Source: Steinernema hermaphroditum (lineage: Eukaryota; Nematoda; Chromadorea; Rhabditida; Steinernematidae). Taken from it: a stretch of 64,000 nt of DNA. The position numbers and the translations under genes are program-made. The notes under the pieces were generated by a model. That model was given only the letters and a program-made list of their open reading frames with translations. It did no database searches and was not told where the DNA came from. Of the stretch, positions 22,312 to 33,300 are shown piece by piece. The DNA lies in contig CM059625.1 in assembly GCA_030435675.1 (NCBI GenBank), forward strand, positions 2,666,001 to 2,730,000. Reading direction: 5' to 3'. Each line of letters begins with the position of its first letter. The stretch's first letter is position 1.

Positions 22312-23239
22312 ATTGATTGAATCAACAACTTGCGGTTACGGCTAGATTGACATCTTCCTCGTATCTCCGCATAATACGCTTTTAGAAAAGTCAATGAGGA
22401 CACCAGTTAGCCAATCTGATAATGACAATCCTATTGTCCGCGATGCGAACGGAGGACATGGAGGCAAACGAAGAGGATGAATGAAAAAAAAACAAGAGGA
22501 CTTCGCAAGCTGTGTGTTTTTCGCTAAGTGAGGAAGGAGTTGTTGATGTTTCGTTCTTGAAACATTTATCGATGACCACCCGACGCTTTTCTTCGACATG
22601 CAGTTGGCCACTTCCCACTTAGTCAACCAAATTAGACCGATTGAGCATCTCTGTCTACGGATAATAAATCACTCGACAACATTGTTTATACCGTAACCAC
22701 CGAGTTGTTTTTGCAAGTGCGACGTCATGAACAACTTGTCGAAATGAAGGTATTTTTTGTCGGTCGTCCAATCGTAGCTGCACTGATTTAAATTTTGAAC
22801 CTACTGATTAAACTAGCAAAGCGAAAAATTCTGACCGGACATCCCCACGTTTAAATCTCTAGTTTGGAGAAGCTTTTACTGATTACGGTGTTTTCTTTCA
22901 GTCGCTTTCCACTAGCGTATGTGCGATCCACAGACCTTTGGTGCAGCGTCGGTCAGCGCTGCGCGACGTAAATACGTTTATATTTTTGACTTGAAAAAGG
23001 GGATCTCGACGCGCGCCTTTTTCTAAAGGCGGAAAACGGGCGGATTTAAACTGAAAAGACGGCGAATGTGTGTTTAAGTGCTGTGTCATGAGTCAAAAAC
23101 TGTGACTTCATTCCATTGTTGTAACAGATTCGTACGGTGAGCCACATAAACAACACTTTATTAGACTCTCAACATTAGATTCTGCACAAATTTCGCTCCT
23201 GCGCTCTTGTATGACTTCACAACGAGCGTTATTTAAAGA

Positions 23240-23547
23240 TCAACAACGTCCTTCTCGAATAGCTTGCATAGTTTCTTCAACACTGAATATATCCATCTTT
23301 CTCCGAGGACGGAATTTCGAACGACACCATGCGACGAGCTCAAAACTAAAAACGCGCGCCTTCAAAACGGTGAAATTGTCATGTACCACTCACACTTCAT
23401 AGGTACATTGGTAGAACAGAGCCCCCAGTAAGAACAATCCGAAAGGGAAGGCTGGAAGTAGGAAGAAGAAGATTAGCAGTTTTTCGTGTAGATCGCCTAA
23501 AGCAACGGCTCATAATCGAGATACACAGGAAACTCACCGGACAGCAT
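23240..23547 (-). CDS. small single-pass membrane protein, 72 aa
   Basis: Three exons: a 10-nt coding exon 23538-23547 (ATGCTGTCCG, phase 1), 23394-23496, and 23240-23345 after a phase-2 intron. Residues 1-9 are polar (MLSGDLHEK); residues 10-33 (starting LLIFFFLLPAFPFGLFLLGA) are the helix; QCTYE follows and the split codon gives Val. The tail is basic then mixed (SKFRPRRKMDIFSVEETMQ) and ends EGRC. The micro-exon with phase-1 then phase-2 introns matches the genes at 25.3, 26.6, 30.4 and 31.4 kb. Confidence 0.75.
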
Positions 23548-24070
23548 GTTCGACAATTGCAAAAGGTTAGACTCACAGCGGCAAACGGAAAAGACGGCGA
23601 AGGCCGCTAATGAGGAAACGATATTGAATTGATGAAGTTATTAAGTAAGTCGACGTGTGAGGTTGCACAAGCGAACAGCTAACAAGATAAGGTATTATCC
23701 CGTATGCAGAACGATATAGAACAACCCTTCCTGATTCCAAAATACACGTTTTGCTACGATCAGAAGTTGGTTCGCTCCATCTTTTCGTAATCCAATGAAT
23801 TTGTTTACTTTTTGCTTCGCCTTGCATTGGCGGCTACAACCTCTTGTTTGTGTCACCACAATTACGTTGCGCGAGCCCGTAAAGTGGTATTGGCCATCTC
23901 GCCTCCTCTCCAAGGAAACAAACTCAAAAGAAATGCATCGCGGCCCGTTCCGAACGAGCGACGTTTCACCACAGGTTTTCCAGCGCTACTCGCTGTTGGC
24001 GAGCAAATTACGAGGCGGGAAATAGACGGATTTAAATCAAGCCGTTAGTAACGTTGCTTTTTTTTCGGAA

Positions 24071-24382
24071 ATGAAGAAAAGAAAAGTGTTTTCTCATCGT
24101 TCATATTGTGGAGTGACGCGTTTTTCCATTCGTCTTCCTTACTCATTGTTCATATTTTCTTATATCTCCTCAATAGCGATGTGTTTTTCCATTTTTTTTC
24201 CTTACAGGAGATTTTTTGTGATGCGGAAGAGCTTTTCTAATTTCACATTCATTGCTAGCGTAGACGGCAGACGACAGTTTCTATCAATCGAATCTAATTC
24301 ATGTCGAACGCATAGAGGCAATCGCTACTTTGCCACGCGGTTTCGGCGCGGCTTTCTGGGCGCGCCGAAGAGCGGAATTTAA
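24071..24382 (+). CDS. hypothetical 103-aa frame
   Basis: An ATG frame with a moderately hydrophobic stretch (SLFIFSYISSIAMCFSIFF). The 3' part overlaps one of the GC-rich promoter-like blocks, and an internal TTTTTTTTCCTTACAG looks like a splice acceptor, so the continuous frame may be fortuitous. Confidence 0.2.
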   Translation: MKKRKVFSHRSYCGVTRFSIRLPYSLFIFSYISSIAMCFSIFFPYRRFFVMRKSFSNFTFIASVDGRRQFLSIESNSCRTHRGNRYFATRFRRGFLGAPKSGI

Positions 24383-24399
24383 ATTTCCCTCTGCGAAAA

Positions 24400-25320
24400 A
24401 AAAAGATAAATTATGGTAACCAAAGCTGAACCCACCAGTCCAAATACATATGCTTCGAAAATGGCGTAGCTCAACTCAGATGTGGATGCAGATTCCAAAG
24501 AGAATCAATTCATAGCAGGTGACGGAACGTTTATGCTTTGCTCTGCGAGAGTCAAAAAGAAAGATTTAAGTTCTGAGTTCGATGCTCTTGGAATGGATGC
24601 GCGTCTGTTTCGCTTGGAATGCACAGCAAATCCCTATTGAACACAACGTGTGTATCCAGAAGAAAACGTCTGTTAGGTAATGATAATCGATAAGAAATAA
24701 AAGATTGTCATTGCTTGGTGTAGTTGCATTTTTAGATTTATATGGAGGTAGATTCCTCTTCATCTCGGGCTCCTGTATGAGCTCGAAGAGGGGCAAACAT
24801 GTTTTCTGTGCCAGCGACATCTCGATAGACGGGCAAAGCAGCTGCGCACGTCCCACTGCGCTTCTTCGTAGCTCGTCTCGAGGCGCCTTTCTCAGCGCGG
24901 CAAAGCGTGGATTTTGAATTTTCCATTTTTTCGGTTCGCAAACGCTGTCAGTGAACTGGACAGTGAACAAAAATCACAACACAATTGAGAGATCCTGACT
25001 GTAAGATTTAAATTTAGACTGCCTATCGACATCGCTTGCCCAACCTGTGCATCCAGACTTATAACCTAGCGAATTCCAACTCCCAAACCTTCACCATCCG
25101 TAAAGCACTAAGTTCATCACCAGCTACATGTACCTGTAGTTGTTGTAGTGCCTACCAAATCATTAAGCTGTTTTTAAAGTTCGACTTTATTGCCCCTCAA
25201 AATATAAATGCGAACATGGCACAGCACAACATTACATAAAAAAACATTACACAACACAGCTCAAAACATTAATTAACGGAGGGGTCTTGGTTATTCGCCT
25301 TTTTCGTCGTCCTGTTCGAC
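24400..25320. other. intergenic with a doubtful minus-strand frame
   Basis: A minus frame at 24566-24970 ends with a hydrophobic stretch (VFFWIHTLCSIGICCAF) but has no exon signals that fit the neighbouring genes. Nothing else supported. Confidence 0.35.
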
Positions 25321-25327
25321 GTCCTCA

Positions 25328-25668
25328 TCAGTTGGTAGGCTCCTCGTGCATCTCAGCGTTCTCGATGGCGGCCCGGATGGCTTGCTGAATCATCTGGATT
25401 TCAGCCGCTCGCATGGCGGCGATTTCATCACCATGAATGAGACCGCAAAGCCTAAAAAATATCTCACAATAAATAAGTACGCAACAGAACATCCTTACAT
25501 CTTCCACACGTTGAAAACGAAGAACATCCCCAGACAGCCGAATGCGATGCACAGAATGGCAATGATTATCTCTACAAGCGACAGACAAAGTCTCACTGCA
25601 GAGGACGCGGAACACTTACCGACTAAGCCGTAGGAATCCCAAGAGATGATGTCGTTCATAAAGGCCAT
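25328..25668 (-). CDS. small single-pass membrane protein, 81 aa
   Basis: Exons 25620-25668, 25499-25571 and 25328-25451, intron phases 1 and 2. The N-terminus is short (MAFMNDIISWDSYGLV). Residues 17-38 (EIIIAILCIAFGCLGMFFVF) form the helix, ending NVWK with the split codon giving Met. The tail (DEIAAMRAAEIQMIQQAIRA) is a likely amphipathic helix and the end is acidic (HEEPTN). All three splice junctions are strong. No family recognised. Confidence 0.8.
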
Positions 25669-25699
25669 CTTGATTTGATCGCTAGATCTGAAAGCGGCT

Positions 25700-26580
25700 G
25701 AAGGTGAAGAGAGAAGGAGAGGGCAACCGGCGCCCGCAAGTGCCGGTGAACGAATGACGGAGGAGCTCCAGGCGCAGGAGCTCTGCGTTGCGCTACGCCG
25801 CGTAGGGGCGGGGCGATGACCTCTGCTCATGCGTTTAAGGTCTTGCGCGGAATCTTCAGTTGCTGATGCGACAAAATGGGCGGAGAATGATTGAGAGGAT
25901 CGAACACCAAGATCATTGAGGCATCTGTACAATGTAACTTAATTAGATTGTTTTCTTCAAGCGGGTTGCATGTCATCACACTGACCATAACCTCACAAAA
26001 CCAAAGAAGCGCTTTTGTACACTTGTTTTCATGAGCTCTGTAGAATGCGCAACGATAAGCTGTTGAACATGACACAAATTAACAAAAATTGGACGATGCC
26101 CTTCTCTTTGTCTTTACGCGCGTACGCGACTCCTGAAGCGACGCTACGGTCTGCTCTCTATCTTCCCTGCGTTCAGCCGCCCCGCGACTCTGTGCGTCGC
26201 GGCTATGCATACAGTTGCGGCCGCAGATGGGCTCCGCGGGCGCTGAGTAACGTAACGCATGAGCAGTAAAACGACGAAATTTTGAAGAGAACCTAAAAAT
26301 CGACGCACCTCGTTCATTCAAGATTGCTGAGCTACCGTGCATAACGAGAACTGTGTTTAGGAGCGGGCAAGACATAGGTACGGTAATCGCGAACTCGCAT
26401 TAGTGTCACTTAGAATCTCACATGACTTCCATACAGCATTGCCACTAGAACAACTTCGTTACCTCAGAATTTCATAATTTATTCGGTAATCATAAGTATA
26501 ATTCGTAAGAAGTTATGTAGTAGTGGATACACGATACAAGAGATTACAATTCCACATGTTTGATAGTGAAGAGCAGTCAC
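25700..26580. other. intergenic, nothing recognised
   Basis: No supported gene; mostly GC-rich promoter-like sequence upstream of the previous gene, with TACGGTAATC at 26381. Confidence 0.4.
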
Positions 26581-26583
26581 AAT

Positions 26584-26943
26584 TTAACTCTGCTGCTCGT
26601 TGATCTGAGACATGGCCACGACTTGGCAGTAGCACGGAGGAGCGCCCTGGATGCTGTTGTAGGCCGGCGGATTGCGCTGCGCCGCGTGCTCGTCGCGACA
26701 CATATCGGCAAATTCGGTATTAATCTGCTGCCGCTGCCTACGTCTAAAATTAACGTGTTAAAAAGGCAACTGTGCGCTACGCATACTCCCAGGAAGACAA
26801 GTACATGCGGCGGCACCTAGACACGACCCAAACCAGAATTAGGAAGCAGATGAAAACCACTCCAATCAAAAAAGCCCACTCTGAAAAATAACTTTTACAT
26901 TGAGTGGCATAGCAGTCGTACTCTTACCGCGAGCAGTTTCCAT
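26584..26943 (-). CDS. small membrane protein with PPxY tail, 79 aa
   Basis: Exon 1 is only 16 nt (26928-26943, METAR, phase 1); exon 2 is 26817-26880 and exon 3 26584-26743, phase 2. The helix is WAFLIGVVFICFLILVWVVS. A longer exon 2 ending at 26805 (CAT|GTACTT) keeps the same phase and adds CRR. The tail is basic (RRQRQQ) and carries NPPAY, a PPxY motif of the kind bound by WW domains of NEDD4-type ubiquitin ligases, then a second Pro-Pro-Cys-Tyr. With a membrane helix this suggests an adaptor or sorting substrate, as inference only. Confidence 0.75.
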
Positions 26944-26949
26944 GTTGGT

Positions 26950-28900
26950 CGTATGGGAAGAGAATGATTGAGTGCCGATTGTGGATGTCGACGCTCTGCA
27001 GGAGGAGCGACTGCCGTGGAACATCTGGTGACCAATCGAGGCGGTCGATGACTACCGTTTCGGTATGACTAATGTCAATGGGAAAATCTCGATTGATCAC
27101 TGATGTATCACAAAATCACACAAAGAAAATTCAATTTTGCACGAAGATTGAAATCCGGTTTATCTCCAAAATTGCCTAGGAGAAAAGCTCGTGCTTTTGC
27201 CGAGCTTTTTCGGACTGAGGCGCAGTCAGCGTACGAGTCGGATTCAGCTAGTCGAGAACATAGCCAGGAAAAGTTCTAGTTTATATCCTAAACAGTTTCG
27301 ACTTCTCATTTCGCACTTTATCTATCGCCCAGCTCTTACATTTATGTACAAACGAGTGCCATCTCTGTCGTGTCGCTGGATTTTGCCTCACGTTTCACAA
27401 CCATAGCGCATCCTTTATCTCGGTCGCCGCGCGCTGTACTCATTACCACTAGCGTTTCTGAGATAGGCATCATATCCAAGGCAACCTAATGGGAATGGGG
27501 AACTGTGATTTGAAGCATACAAATCGCGAAACGCTATCGGGAACAACGTCTTATCCCATCGGTGCTTGCAATTTTGACCTGCGAGGCGCACATTGCCAAT
27601 ATAGATCTGTCGTGAAATGCAGCGGATGTCAGCAACACCAATTACAACGAATCGGAGCTTCAAGTTAAAGAAAAAGGACAGACTTATGCGTTTTCTAGGG
27701 TAACCAATAGGCCTCTGATCCAGTAGAAAACAAGAGAAACAGAATCCAGTGATCTTGAACGCTACCTTGAAAACGAACGAGAGACTTCCTTCGCTACGAT
27801 AAGATGCGTTTTTTTTTATTTTACGCATATGTCCATAAAGTCCGCCGTGCTGTGAGCTGCAAAATTATATGCATATTGTCGGTGTTTCAAAGTAGACATG
27901 TAAATTAATGACTACATCTTAGACGCCCGCCTCTTTGTCTCTACGGAGAGTTGGCGTCTCCAGTCCTCTGACTTCTATGCACTGTGTGCGCATCGCGCCA
28001 CTCTGCGTCTCGCCCAGTCGTGTAGTCTTTTCCCTCGACGCCGCGAGCGCAATGAGGGCGGTCAGCGCTGACTGAAGACGCTGATAGCGGTCTTTGTTTC
28101 GGCGCAGCTTGTCAAAGACGACTACGGTAGGTGAGATACTTGGAGCGCCTGATCACGAGTTTTCTAGAAAATAAAATGAATATGACCTAAAGACTCAAAA
28201 GCAATGTAACAAATGACCATGTTAGAAGCTGCTTTTTGGGAACCTTCTAAGGAACTGAATGAGTATCGCAGTATCGCATTTCGTTCAGTCCCAAATGTGG
28301 TATATTAATCTGAAGGGAAAAGGTAATGAGGTTGGTAATTGTCTGTGGAGGACGTGGTGATGGGCGCCTCATCCCCGGCGCCTCTCTCTCCCTCTTCCTC
28401 TCGCAGAGCGCATTCGCGAAAACTGTAGAAAGCAGCGACAAAGAAGCGAGGGGGGGGGCCAAACGAATTAGCCGTGGGCGCGTAGTTAGAGGAGCGCAAA
28501 GAGAAAGGCGCAAAACCTCAGATACTGCCCTGCTTGTTTCGTCACAGTGCAAATTATGAACTTGCTAGCATAGCTGATAAGGGTATCATTCGAAAGCATC
28601 GAAACCGCGTAACCGGGAAAGACACGCCACTTAAAAGGCCGAAGAAGTATGTAAGTTCTGCGACTCCTTCCTCCATACAACAGTTAAAATGAACTACGCA
28701 TCCCTGAGCACTGCCCGTCTTTGCACTTTCGGAACACCTATGAAAGAAGGAAGACGACTAACAAAACGATAAAACCGAGAGGCATTTGTGTACCGATTTT
28801 TAATGACATAAAAGCTCATAAAAGTTATATCATTTATCGACATATAAGAAAAGCAGTACTAAACACTATGTATTATTACGCACAAAGGTTATGCAATCGC
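26950..28900. other. intergenic with promoter-like sequence
   Basis: Frames at 27415-27828 and 28247-28680 lack exon signals and domains. Around 27996-28006 the sequence ACTCTGCGTCTC matches a motif I recall as common in Caenorhabditis promoters, and GACTACGGTAGG lies at 28120. No gene supported. Confidence 0.4.
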
Positions 28901-28904
28901 GAAA

Positions 28905-29754
28905 TCAGGGGCGGCTGTCCTGGAAGCTCTCGTCGGTGTAGTCGGCGGCTTCGTCCTCCGTGACCACCTCGTCGTTATAGACGGCGGCGTTTCCTTCGGG
29001 CGTTTCAGGCAAGGCCTTGGTGATCGGCATGGAGGGATCGTCCTTTTCCTCGATGAGCTTGGACGACTTCAGCTCCATCGGCGAAGGAGGGGTCTTCTTC
29101 GCAGGAGTCGATTCGGTGACAGCTTTGTCGGTGCAGAGAAGGTCTTCTCCATTGGCGTCTCCAGGCAAGGCGCAATCGCAATCGGAACTTCCAGAACTCT
29201 CGCTGATGTCGCTGTCGAGCAGATGAGACTTCAATGACACTTGCGGAGACTTCATCGTCTTGAGGGACAGGAAAGAGCCACTCGGGCTCGAGAGAGCCAA
29301 GATCGAAGGCCGTCCAAAGTCGGCATCCATCACCTGCTTCGATGAGTCGCCTTCCTGAGCACACTCGTCAATAACTTCAACATTAAGAACGCCATCATTG
29401 CTGTAATTCGTCGATGCTTCCTCGTCTTCGTCCGTCAGGCGCTGTTGATCATCACTTTTAATCAGTCCAGCCATCGTGACCACCGGGACGAAAAGCATGC
29501 GCTTGCGAAGAAATCTAAGCATACAAGATATATTCCAAACACAAAACCCAAATCATACCGGTTCGCAAACTTCAGCGCGTAGTAGATGCCGGTGGCTCCT
29601 AGAGCCACAGTGACAGGCAGGAGCATCAAAAGATAGACGGCCAGCGGGAGATCCAATTCGAGTTTGATGCTGAAGAGTATTCAATAGAACTGAGGGCATC
29701 AAGAGAGGCCTACCTGCGAACATCGGTCGCCGGTGCACCAGGATAAAAAGTCAT
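28905..29754 (-). CDS. single-pass membrane protein with long acidic tail, 253 aa
   Basis: Exons 29714-29754, 29559-29669 and 28905-29514, both introns phase 2, the same layout as the 198-aa gene at 19.9 kb. The N-terminus is short (MTFYPGAPATDVR). The helix is LAVYLLMLLPVTVALGATGI followed by YYALKFAN, with Arg at the split codon, then a basic patch FLRKRM. The remaining about 200 residues are acidic and Ser-rich (DEDEEASTNYSNDG, SESSGSSDCDC) with TPAKKTPPSP and end TDESFQDSRP. It looks like a disordered cytosolic tail with many potential phosphorylation sites. No domain recognised. Confidence 0.8.
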
Positions 29755-29822
29755 CTTGACACAAGTTCTGAAATCGTAGTACGGTAATAAAACGACCGGT
29801 CAGCAAGGCCGCACGATCACGA

Positions 29823-30136
29823 CTACTCAGCGAAGTGCGACGAGAATCGAGTCACCGTCAGCCTCTCCTCGTCGGTCGGCCATATCAGCGATGATTTCAC
29901 TTGGGAGCGCGTGAGATTTGCAGGCACGGGCGTCGGGACAGACGGAACAGGCGCCATGATCCCAGACGCTAAAAAAACTGTTTGTTAGGCGCGTCGAACG
30001 CTTTGCGCGTGGCGCCCAACATTCCAGGCGGCGCAAGGGCATTTTGCGGCCCGAACAAAGAGTCTGCAAACGGCTCTAAAATGCACTTACCAATCGGAAG
30101 ATCACCTTTCGTACGCACAAAGTACGATTTGAGCAT
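29823..30136 (-). CDS. small soluble protein, 63 aa
   Basis: Exons 30091-30136 and 29823-29968 with a 122-bp phase-1 intron (GTAAGT..TTTTTTTAG). Exon 1 gives MLKSYFVRTKGDLPI; exon 2 is Pro/Val-rich (IMAPVPSVPTPVPANL) and ends with VKSSLIWPTDEERLTVTRF and HFAE. No helix or signal. The codon choice and the clean junction favour this frame over two overlapping ones. It lies 69 bp upstream of the 253-aa gene in the same direction. Function unknown. Confidence 0.55.
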
Positions 30137-30139
30137 GAG

Positions 30140-30430
30140 GCCGGGAGAACAACAGTTGACCCAGTTCGACACATCTTAGGGGATGCGCGCGGTTTCCAAG
30201 TGCGGAATCGACGGATTCGCTTGGACCAGAAGAGCCACGACCTTTTTGTTTTCATCACCGTGTCATTCACCCTCCAACACAAAACTCATTAACTTTTCCA
30301 CGGTACAAACTTTGGACTTTATCAACATTAAGACCAAGAGAGAATTATTCAACAGAAATCAGACATTTATGCAACAGCACAAAATGCGTAACGATCGGTA
30401 TTCATCGGAAGGGTTCGAAAAGTCCTGTCC
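30140..30430. other. intergenic, nothing recognised
   Basis: Short frames in both directions; no feature I can support. Confidence 0.4.
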
Positions 30431-30745
30431 TTAGCGCAATCCTGTAGCAGCAAGATTTCGCTCGATAATGGCGACGAGTCGCTGTGAGACAGCCCTATCC
30501 ACTCTGGGCTCCGGAATGACAAGTGACAGCTTAGCCAATGCGGCTGAAAGTTCCAGGACGGTGTGGCTAAAATGAATGAAAAATCCTGTTTATTGTATTT
30601 GTATCTAAGGTCTTACCGAGGCTTGCGGCGCATACCTTCTTTCTCTCTGCTGATGAGACTGATCTGGCTAATGGAACGCGCGATTTTGCCTATGTTTAAG
30701 ATGGAAAAATAGACGTTTTATGAGAGAGCCCTTACCGAATGACAT
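30431..30745 (-). CDS. small helical protein without membrane segment, 72 aa
   Basis: Exons 30736-30745 (10 nt), 30617-30689 and 30431-30566; intron phases 1 and 2. This micro-exon architecture is identical to the membrane genes at 23.2 and 25.3 kb, but exon 2 is Ser/Arg-rich (KIARSISQISLISREKEG) rather than hydrophobic. Exon 3 contains ELSAALAKLSLVIPEP and ends NLAATGLR. It resembles the product of the gene at 31428-31719 over the C-terminal half, so the two are paralogues. No known domain. Confidence 0.65.
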
Positions 30746-30759
30746 CCTGGTATCTTGCG

Positions 30760-31425
30760 ATTTTCAGAGAGTGGCACGGAATAGGAGATATGGAGGATTT
30801 TCCGTAAGTAATTGCGCCGCTCTAGCGAGCAACGACAAAAGGCTCGTCAGAAATGTCGTTGTTGTAAACGGATGAAATTGAAAGGAACGCGAAGTGACGA
30901 AAGCGAACTCTAAGGTAATTTCGCATCACTGATGACGACTTTTCTATAGGGGAGTTTGGGTATCTTTTGTGCGGCGACTGCATTGTTTTTGCGGGATACT
31001 TCTCAAGAATTCATGACGGACTTTATACTCTGTTTTTTTCGATCACGAAAATGGCCTTCAATCACTTTAATCAGACCGCCATAATTCGTCTATGAATAAC
31101 CGAACTTTGATGCACTCAATTGAAAGGAAGATATGGCGCATTCTAGATACGCTCGACTACCCATTGAATACGGATTATCGCTCGGAGCTTCGTGTGAAGC
31201 CCTGAAAGATGGTCATGAAAGAACCGCAGTATGCTCTATTTCTGGAACATAAGCGTACAGTGCTGACCGAAAAAGCGTGTTTATAAAGTCGATAGAACGT
31301 TTATTGATAAATCTATCATACGGCGATACATACTCATCGCTGGAGCGTTTTAAAATCAACAACTGGCACAAAGCTATGACTTCGAGGTCACAGCGAATAG
31401 AGGATCATGCGAGGCTGGTCGCTTT
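30760..31425. other. intergenic with a solitary MITE arm
   Basis: Contains one arm of the element found complete at 58261-58447 (31028-31073). Otherwise no supported feature. Confidence 0.45.
31028..31073 (+). repeat. solo arm of a Tc1/mariner-like MITE
   Basis: CTCTGTTTTTTTCGATCAC followed by AAAATGGCCTTCAATCA matches both arms of the inverted-repeat element at 58261-58447. It is preceded by TATA as at the other site. The second arm is missing. Confidence 0.65.
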
Positions 31426-31427
31426 TC

Positions 31428-31719
31428 TTATACGAGACCCGTTGCTTTGAGGTTAGCCAGGAGGAGTGCTTCTTTGTAGTGCTGCTCGACGTCCACGTAC
31501 GCGGGGATAGCAGCTAGCTTGAGAAAAGCGAGCCCCAACTCTTCGGAGGGGCATCTGAACAAGAAACATAGTCATCTGCACAATGTTATCCAGTTCCTAC
31601 CGGCGAAGGCCAAATATTTCTTTGACGAATCGAGCGGTACTCACTACTGCTTTCTTAGTTTTACCTTAACTACAGGTTTGATATGTAACATTCAACGGCG
31701 ATCACTTACGAAAAACCAT
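31428..31719 (-). CDS. small helical protein, 60 aa, paralogue of the 30.4-kb gene
   Basis: Exons 31710-31719 (10 nt, ATGGTTTTTC, phase 1), 31601-31646 and 31428-31554 (phase 2). The C-terminal half (EELGLAFLKLAAIPAYVD, then ALLLANLKATGLV) aligns with ELSAALAKLSLVIPEP and NLAATGLR of the neighbouring product, and the intron positions correspond. Exon 2 could begin three bases earlier (acceptor AAAG instead of GCAG), adding one residue. No signal or helix; function unknown. Confidence 0.55.
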
Positions 31720-31724
31720 CGCTG

Positions 31725-32425
31725 AAGACACCGTTCTAGAGAGAAACTACTCGTTTGCGCACCGAGAGGACGGGAAGTGAGCGCTACGTGAACGTTGCGA
31801 AATAGCGGAGACAGCTTAACCACATTTCGTTGATGACAAAAAGACCATGAGGTCATCAGGCGAGACCTCAGTTTGCTTGAATGGGCAACGGAGGATAATC
31901 CGGCATTCACGGGTGGAGCATACCTACTGTAAGATATATATTGTGTATAAGAACAAACCGGTTTGGGGAAGCCATCCGCACGGGGAATTACGGTACTAAA
32001 CAGGTTTTATGTCTGCGATCCATGGATGTGTTGTTATTTGGCGGTGTTGTTATCTCTGCTGCTCAAAGCACTGTCCCGATTACACGCACCTCAAAATTGG
32101 TCAATTACGGATGCAATTATTTGTGATGCACTAGTTCAGATTGAGGAGATAATCCGCTGTTTGCGAAGGAACGATTGCTCACCGAGTCTAAAAAGTTATT
32201 ACATCCTAATGATGGTCATGCCAACCTGTTGCCAAAAGCCGATGGTAGGTCTGCCTTGGTAAAATTTCAGATGGCTCGATGGATATCACTGAGCACCATT
32301 TCCAATCCATTCCCCGTCGATCTCTTCTAGGGTCAGACAAAATTAGACTCATCGTATCGGCACCGTATTCGTCGACATAAAATTAGGAAAAAAACTGGAA
32401 AAGGATCGACCTATTCCGAGAACGA
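31725..32425. other. intergenic, nothing recognised
   Basis: A plus frame at 31963-32262 has no exon signals. TACGGTACTAAAC occurs at 31990. No feature supported. Confidence 0.4.
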
Positions 32426-32427
32426 CA

Positions 32428-32638
32428 TCACTCCTTCTTTTCGGGGCCACTCTTGAAACGCTCTGCGATAATGGAAACCGCGACGATGAAGATGACCATG
32501 AACCTCAAAGATAAGAAATCGCAGCTCTCCTCTTTCGACAAGGTGGACCTACAGATGTCCCAGCTGTAAAAGTACAAATATTTGCGAAATTCTCAGGACC
32601 ACTTGTAGAAACAGGATGAGCACTGCTATGTAGGGCAT
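32428..32638 (-). CDS. two-helix small membrane protein, 53 aa
   Basis: Exons 32553-32638 and 32428-32503, 49-bp intron in phase 2. Exon 1 encodes MPYIAVLILFLQVVLRIS and a further hydrophobic run (IFVLLQL); exon 2 begins with a second helix (FMVIFIVAVSIIA) and ends ERFKSGPEKKE. Here the phase-2 intron lies between two hydrophobic segments instead of behind the only one. The acceptor CTTTGAG is weaker than usual, so the junction is less certain. Confidence 0.5.
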
Positions 32639-32639
32639 G

Positions 32640-33100
32640 ACAACAAAAGAGTGCGCGAGCGAGGACGACAACGATACCTTGAGTTAATAGCGTCCGCTTC
32701 GCCTTTTCGATAACAACCTTTACCGCTGTCACGAAGCGGATATGCCGTTATCCGTTCTAAATACGCTTTCGGCAGCTGAATTGAATAGAAACGTGATTCT
32801 TTCAATAGATATCGGGGTGGTAGGACGGAAGAGAAACGGCTGGGTGGATTCCAGTTTCAGCAAATTGTTGCTATCCCATCGTCTTTCAATATACGCCTAG
32901 CTCGAGGATGTGCAATGTGACGTCTATAACATACTTATTTAATCATAGAACATTATAAACTAGGCTGAAGTGGGCTAGTAGAACAGAAGTAAACCATTAG
33001 AAAAGCAGTAAATCCACTTTATCGAACACCGAGACGAGACGAGTCGATCAATGCCTGAAATTACTAATTATATAACGCCCTATAAAGGTCTGTCTTTTAC
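32640..33100. other. intergenic, nothing recognised
   Basis: No supported gene or repeat. Confidence 0.4.
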
Positions 33101-33107
33101 CTTAGTG

Positions 33108-33269
33108 CTACCAAGCGTTCGGAGGCACAGCATTCGCCTCCATCAAATGAACACGGTCTTTTCGGAAAAGTTGTAGGCGGGCGATGATCAATCCTCCTAT
33201 CACTACCAGTATCGTAAGTGTTACGATAGCGAGCAGTGTCCACAGTAAGACAATCTCAGCAGAAGTCAT
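33108..33269 (-). CDS. small single-pass membrane protein, 53 aa
   Basis: A single open exon. The ATG lies 12 bp behind AGCTTTCAG. Residues 6-29 (IVLLWTLLAIVTLTILVVIG) form the helix, then LIIARLQLFRKDR and a tail ending AVPPNAW. The last codon may be split: TG|GTAGCA with acceptor TAATTTCAG at about 33056 would be phase 2 and replace the stop by His-stop, so the cluster's usual intron may survive at the extreme 3' end. The first exon of this gene faces the calumenin-like pseudogene. Confidence 0.65.
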   Translation of the reverse strand: MTSAEIVLLWTLLAIVTLTILVVIGGLIIARLQLFRKDRVHLMEANAVPPNAW

Positions 33270-33300
33270 CGGTCTTCGTTCCTGAAAGCTAACACCTGAG

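Larger units (their letters stand above)
22995..24925. promoter_or_regulatory. recurrent GC-rich promoter-like blocks
   Basis: A loose motif, GGCGCCTTT then a GCG-rich core and GGATTT(A/G)AAT, recurs near 22997-23050, 23995-24035, 24330-24385 and 24870-24925. One copy holds GGCGGGAAA (24012-24020), which matches the E2F consensus known from animals. They lie between small genes on both strands, so shared regulation is a reasonable but unproven reading. Confidence 0.35.

Noticed and set aside
27415..27828. 137-codon minus-strand frame
   Set aside because: No recognised domain, no trans-splice or splice signals, and composition typical of non-coding sequence.
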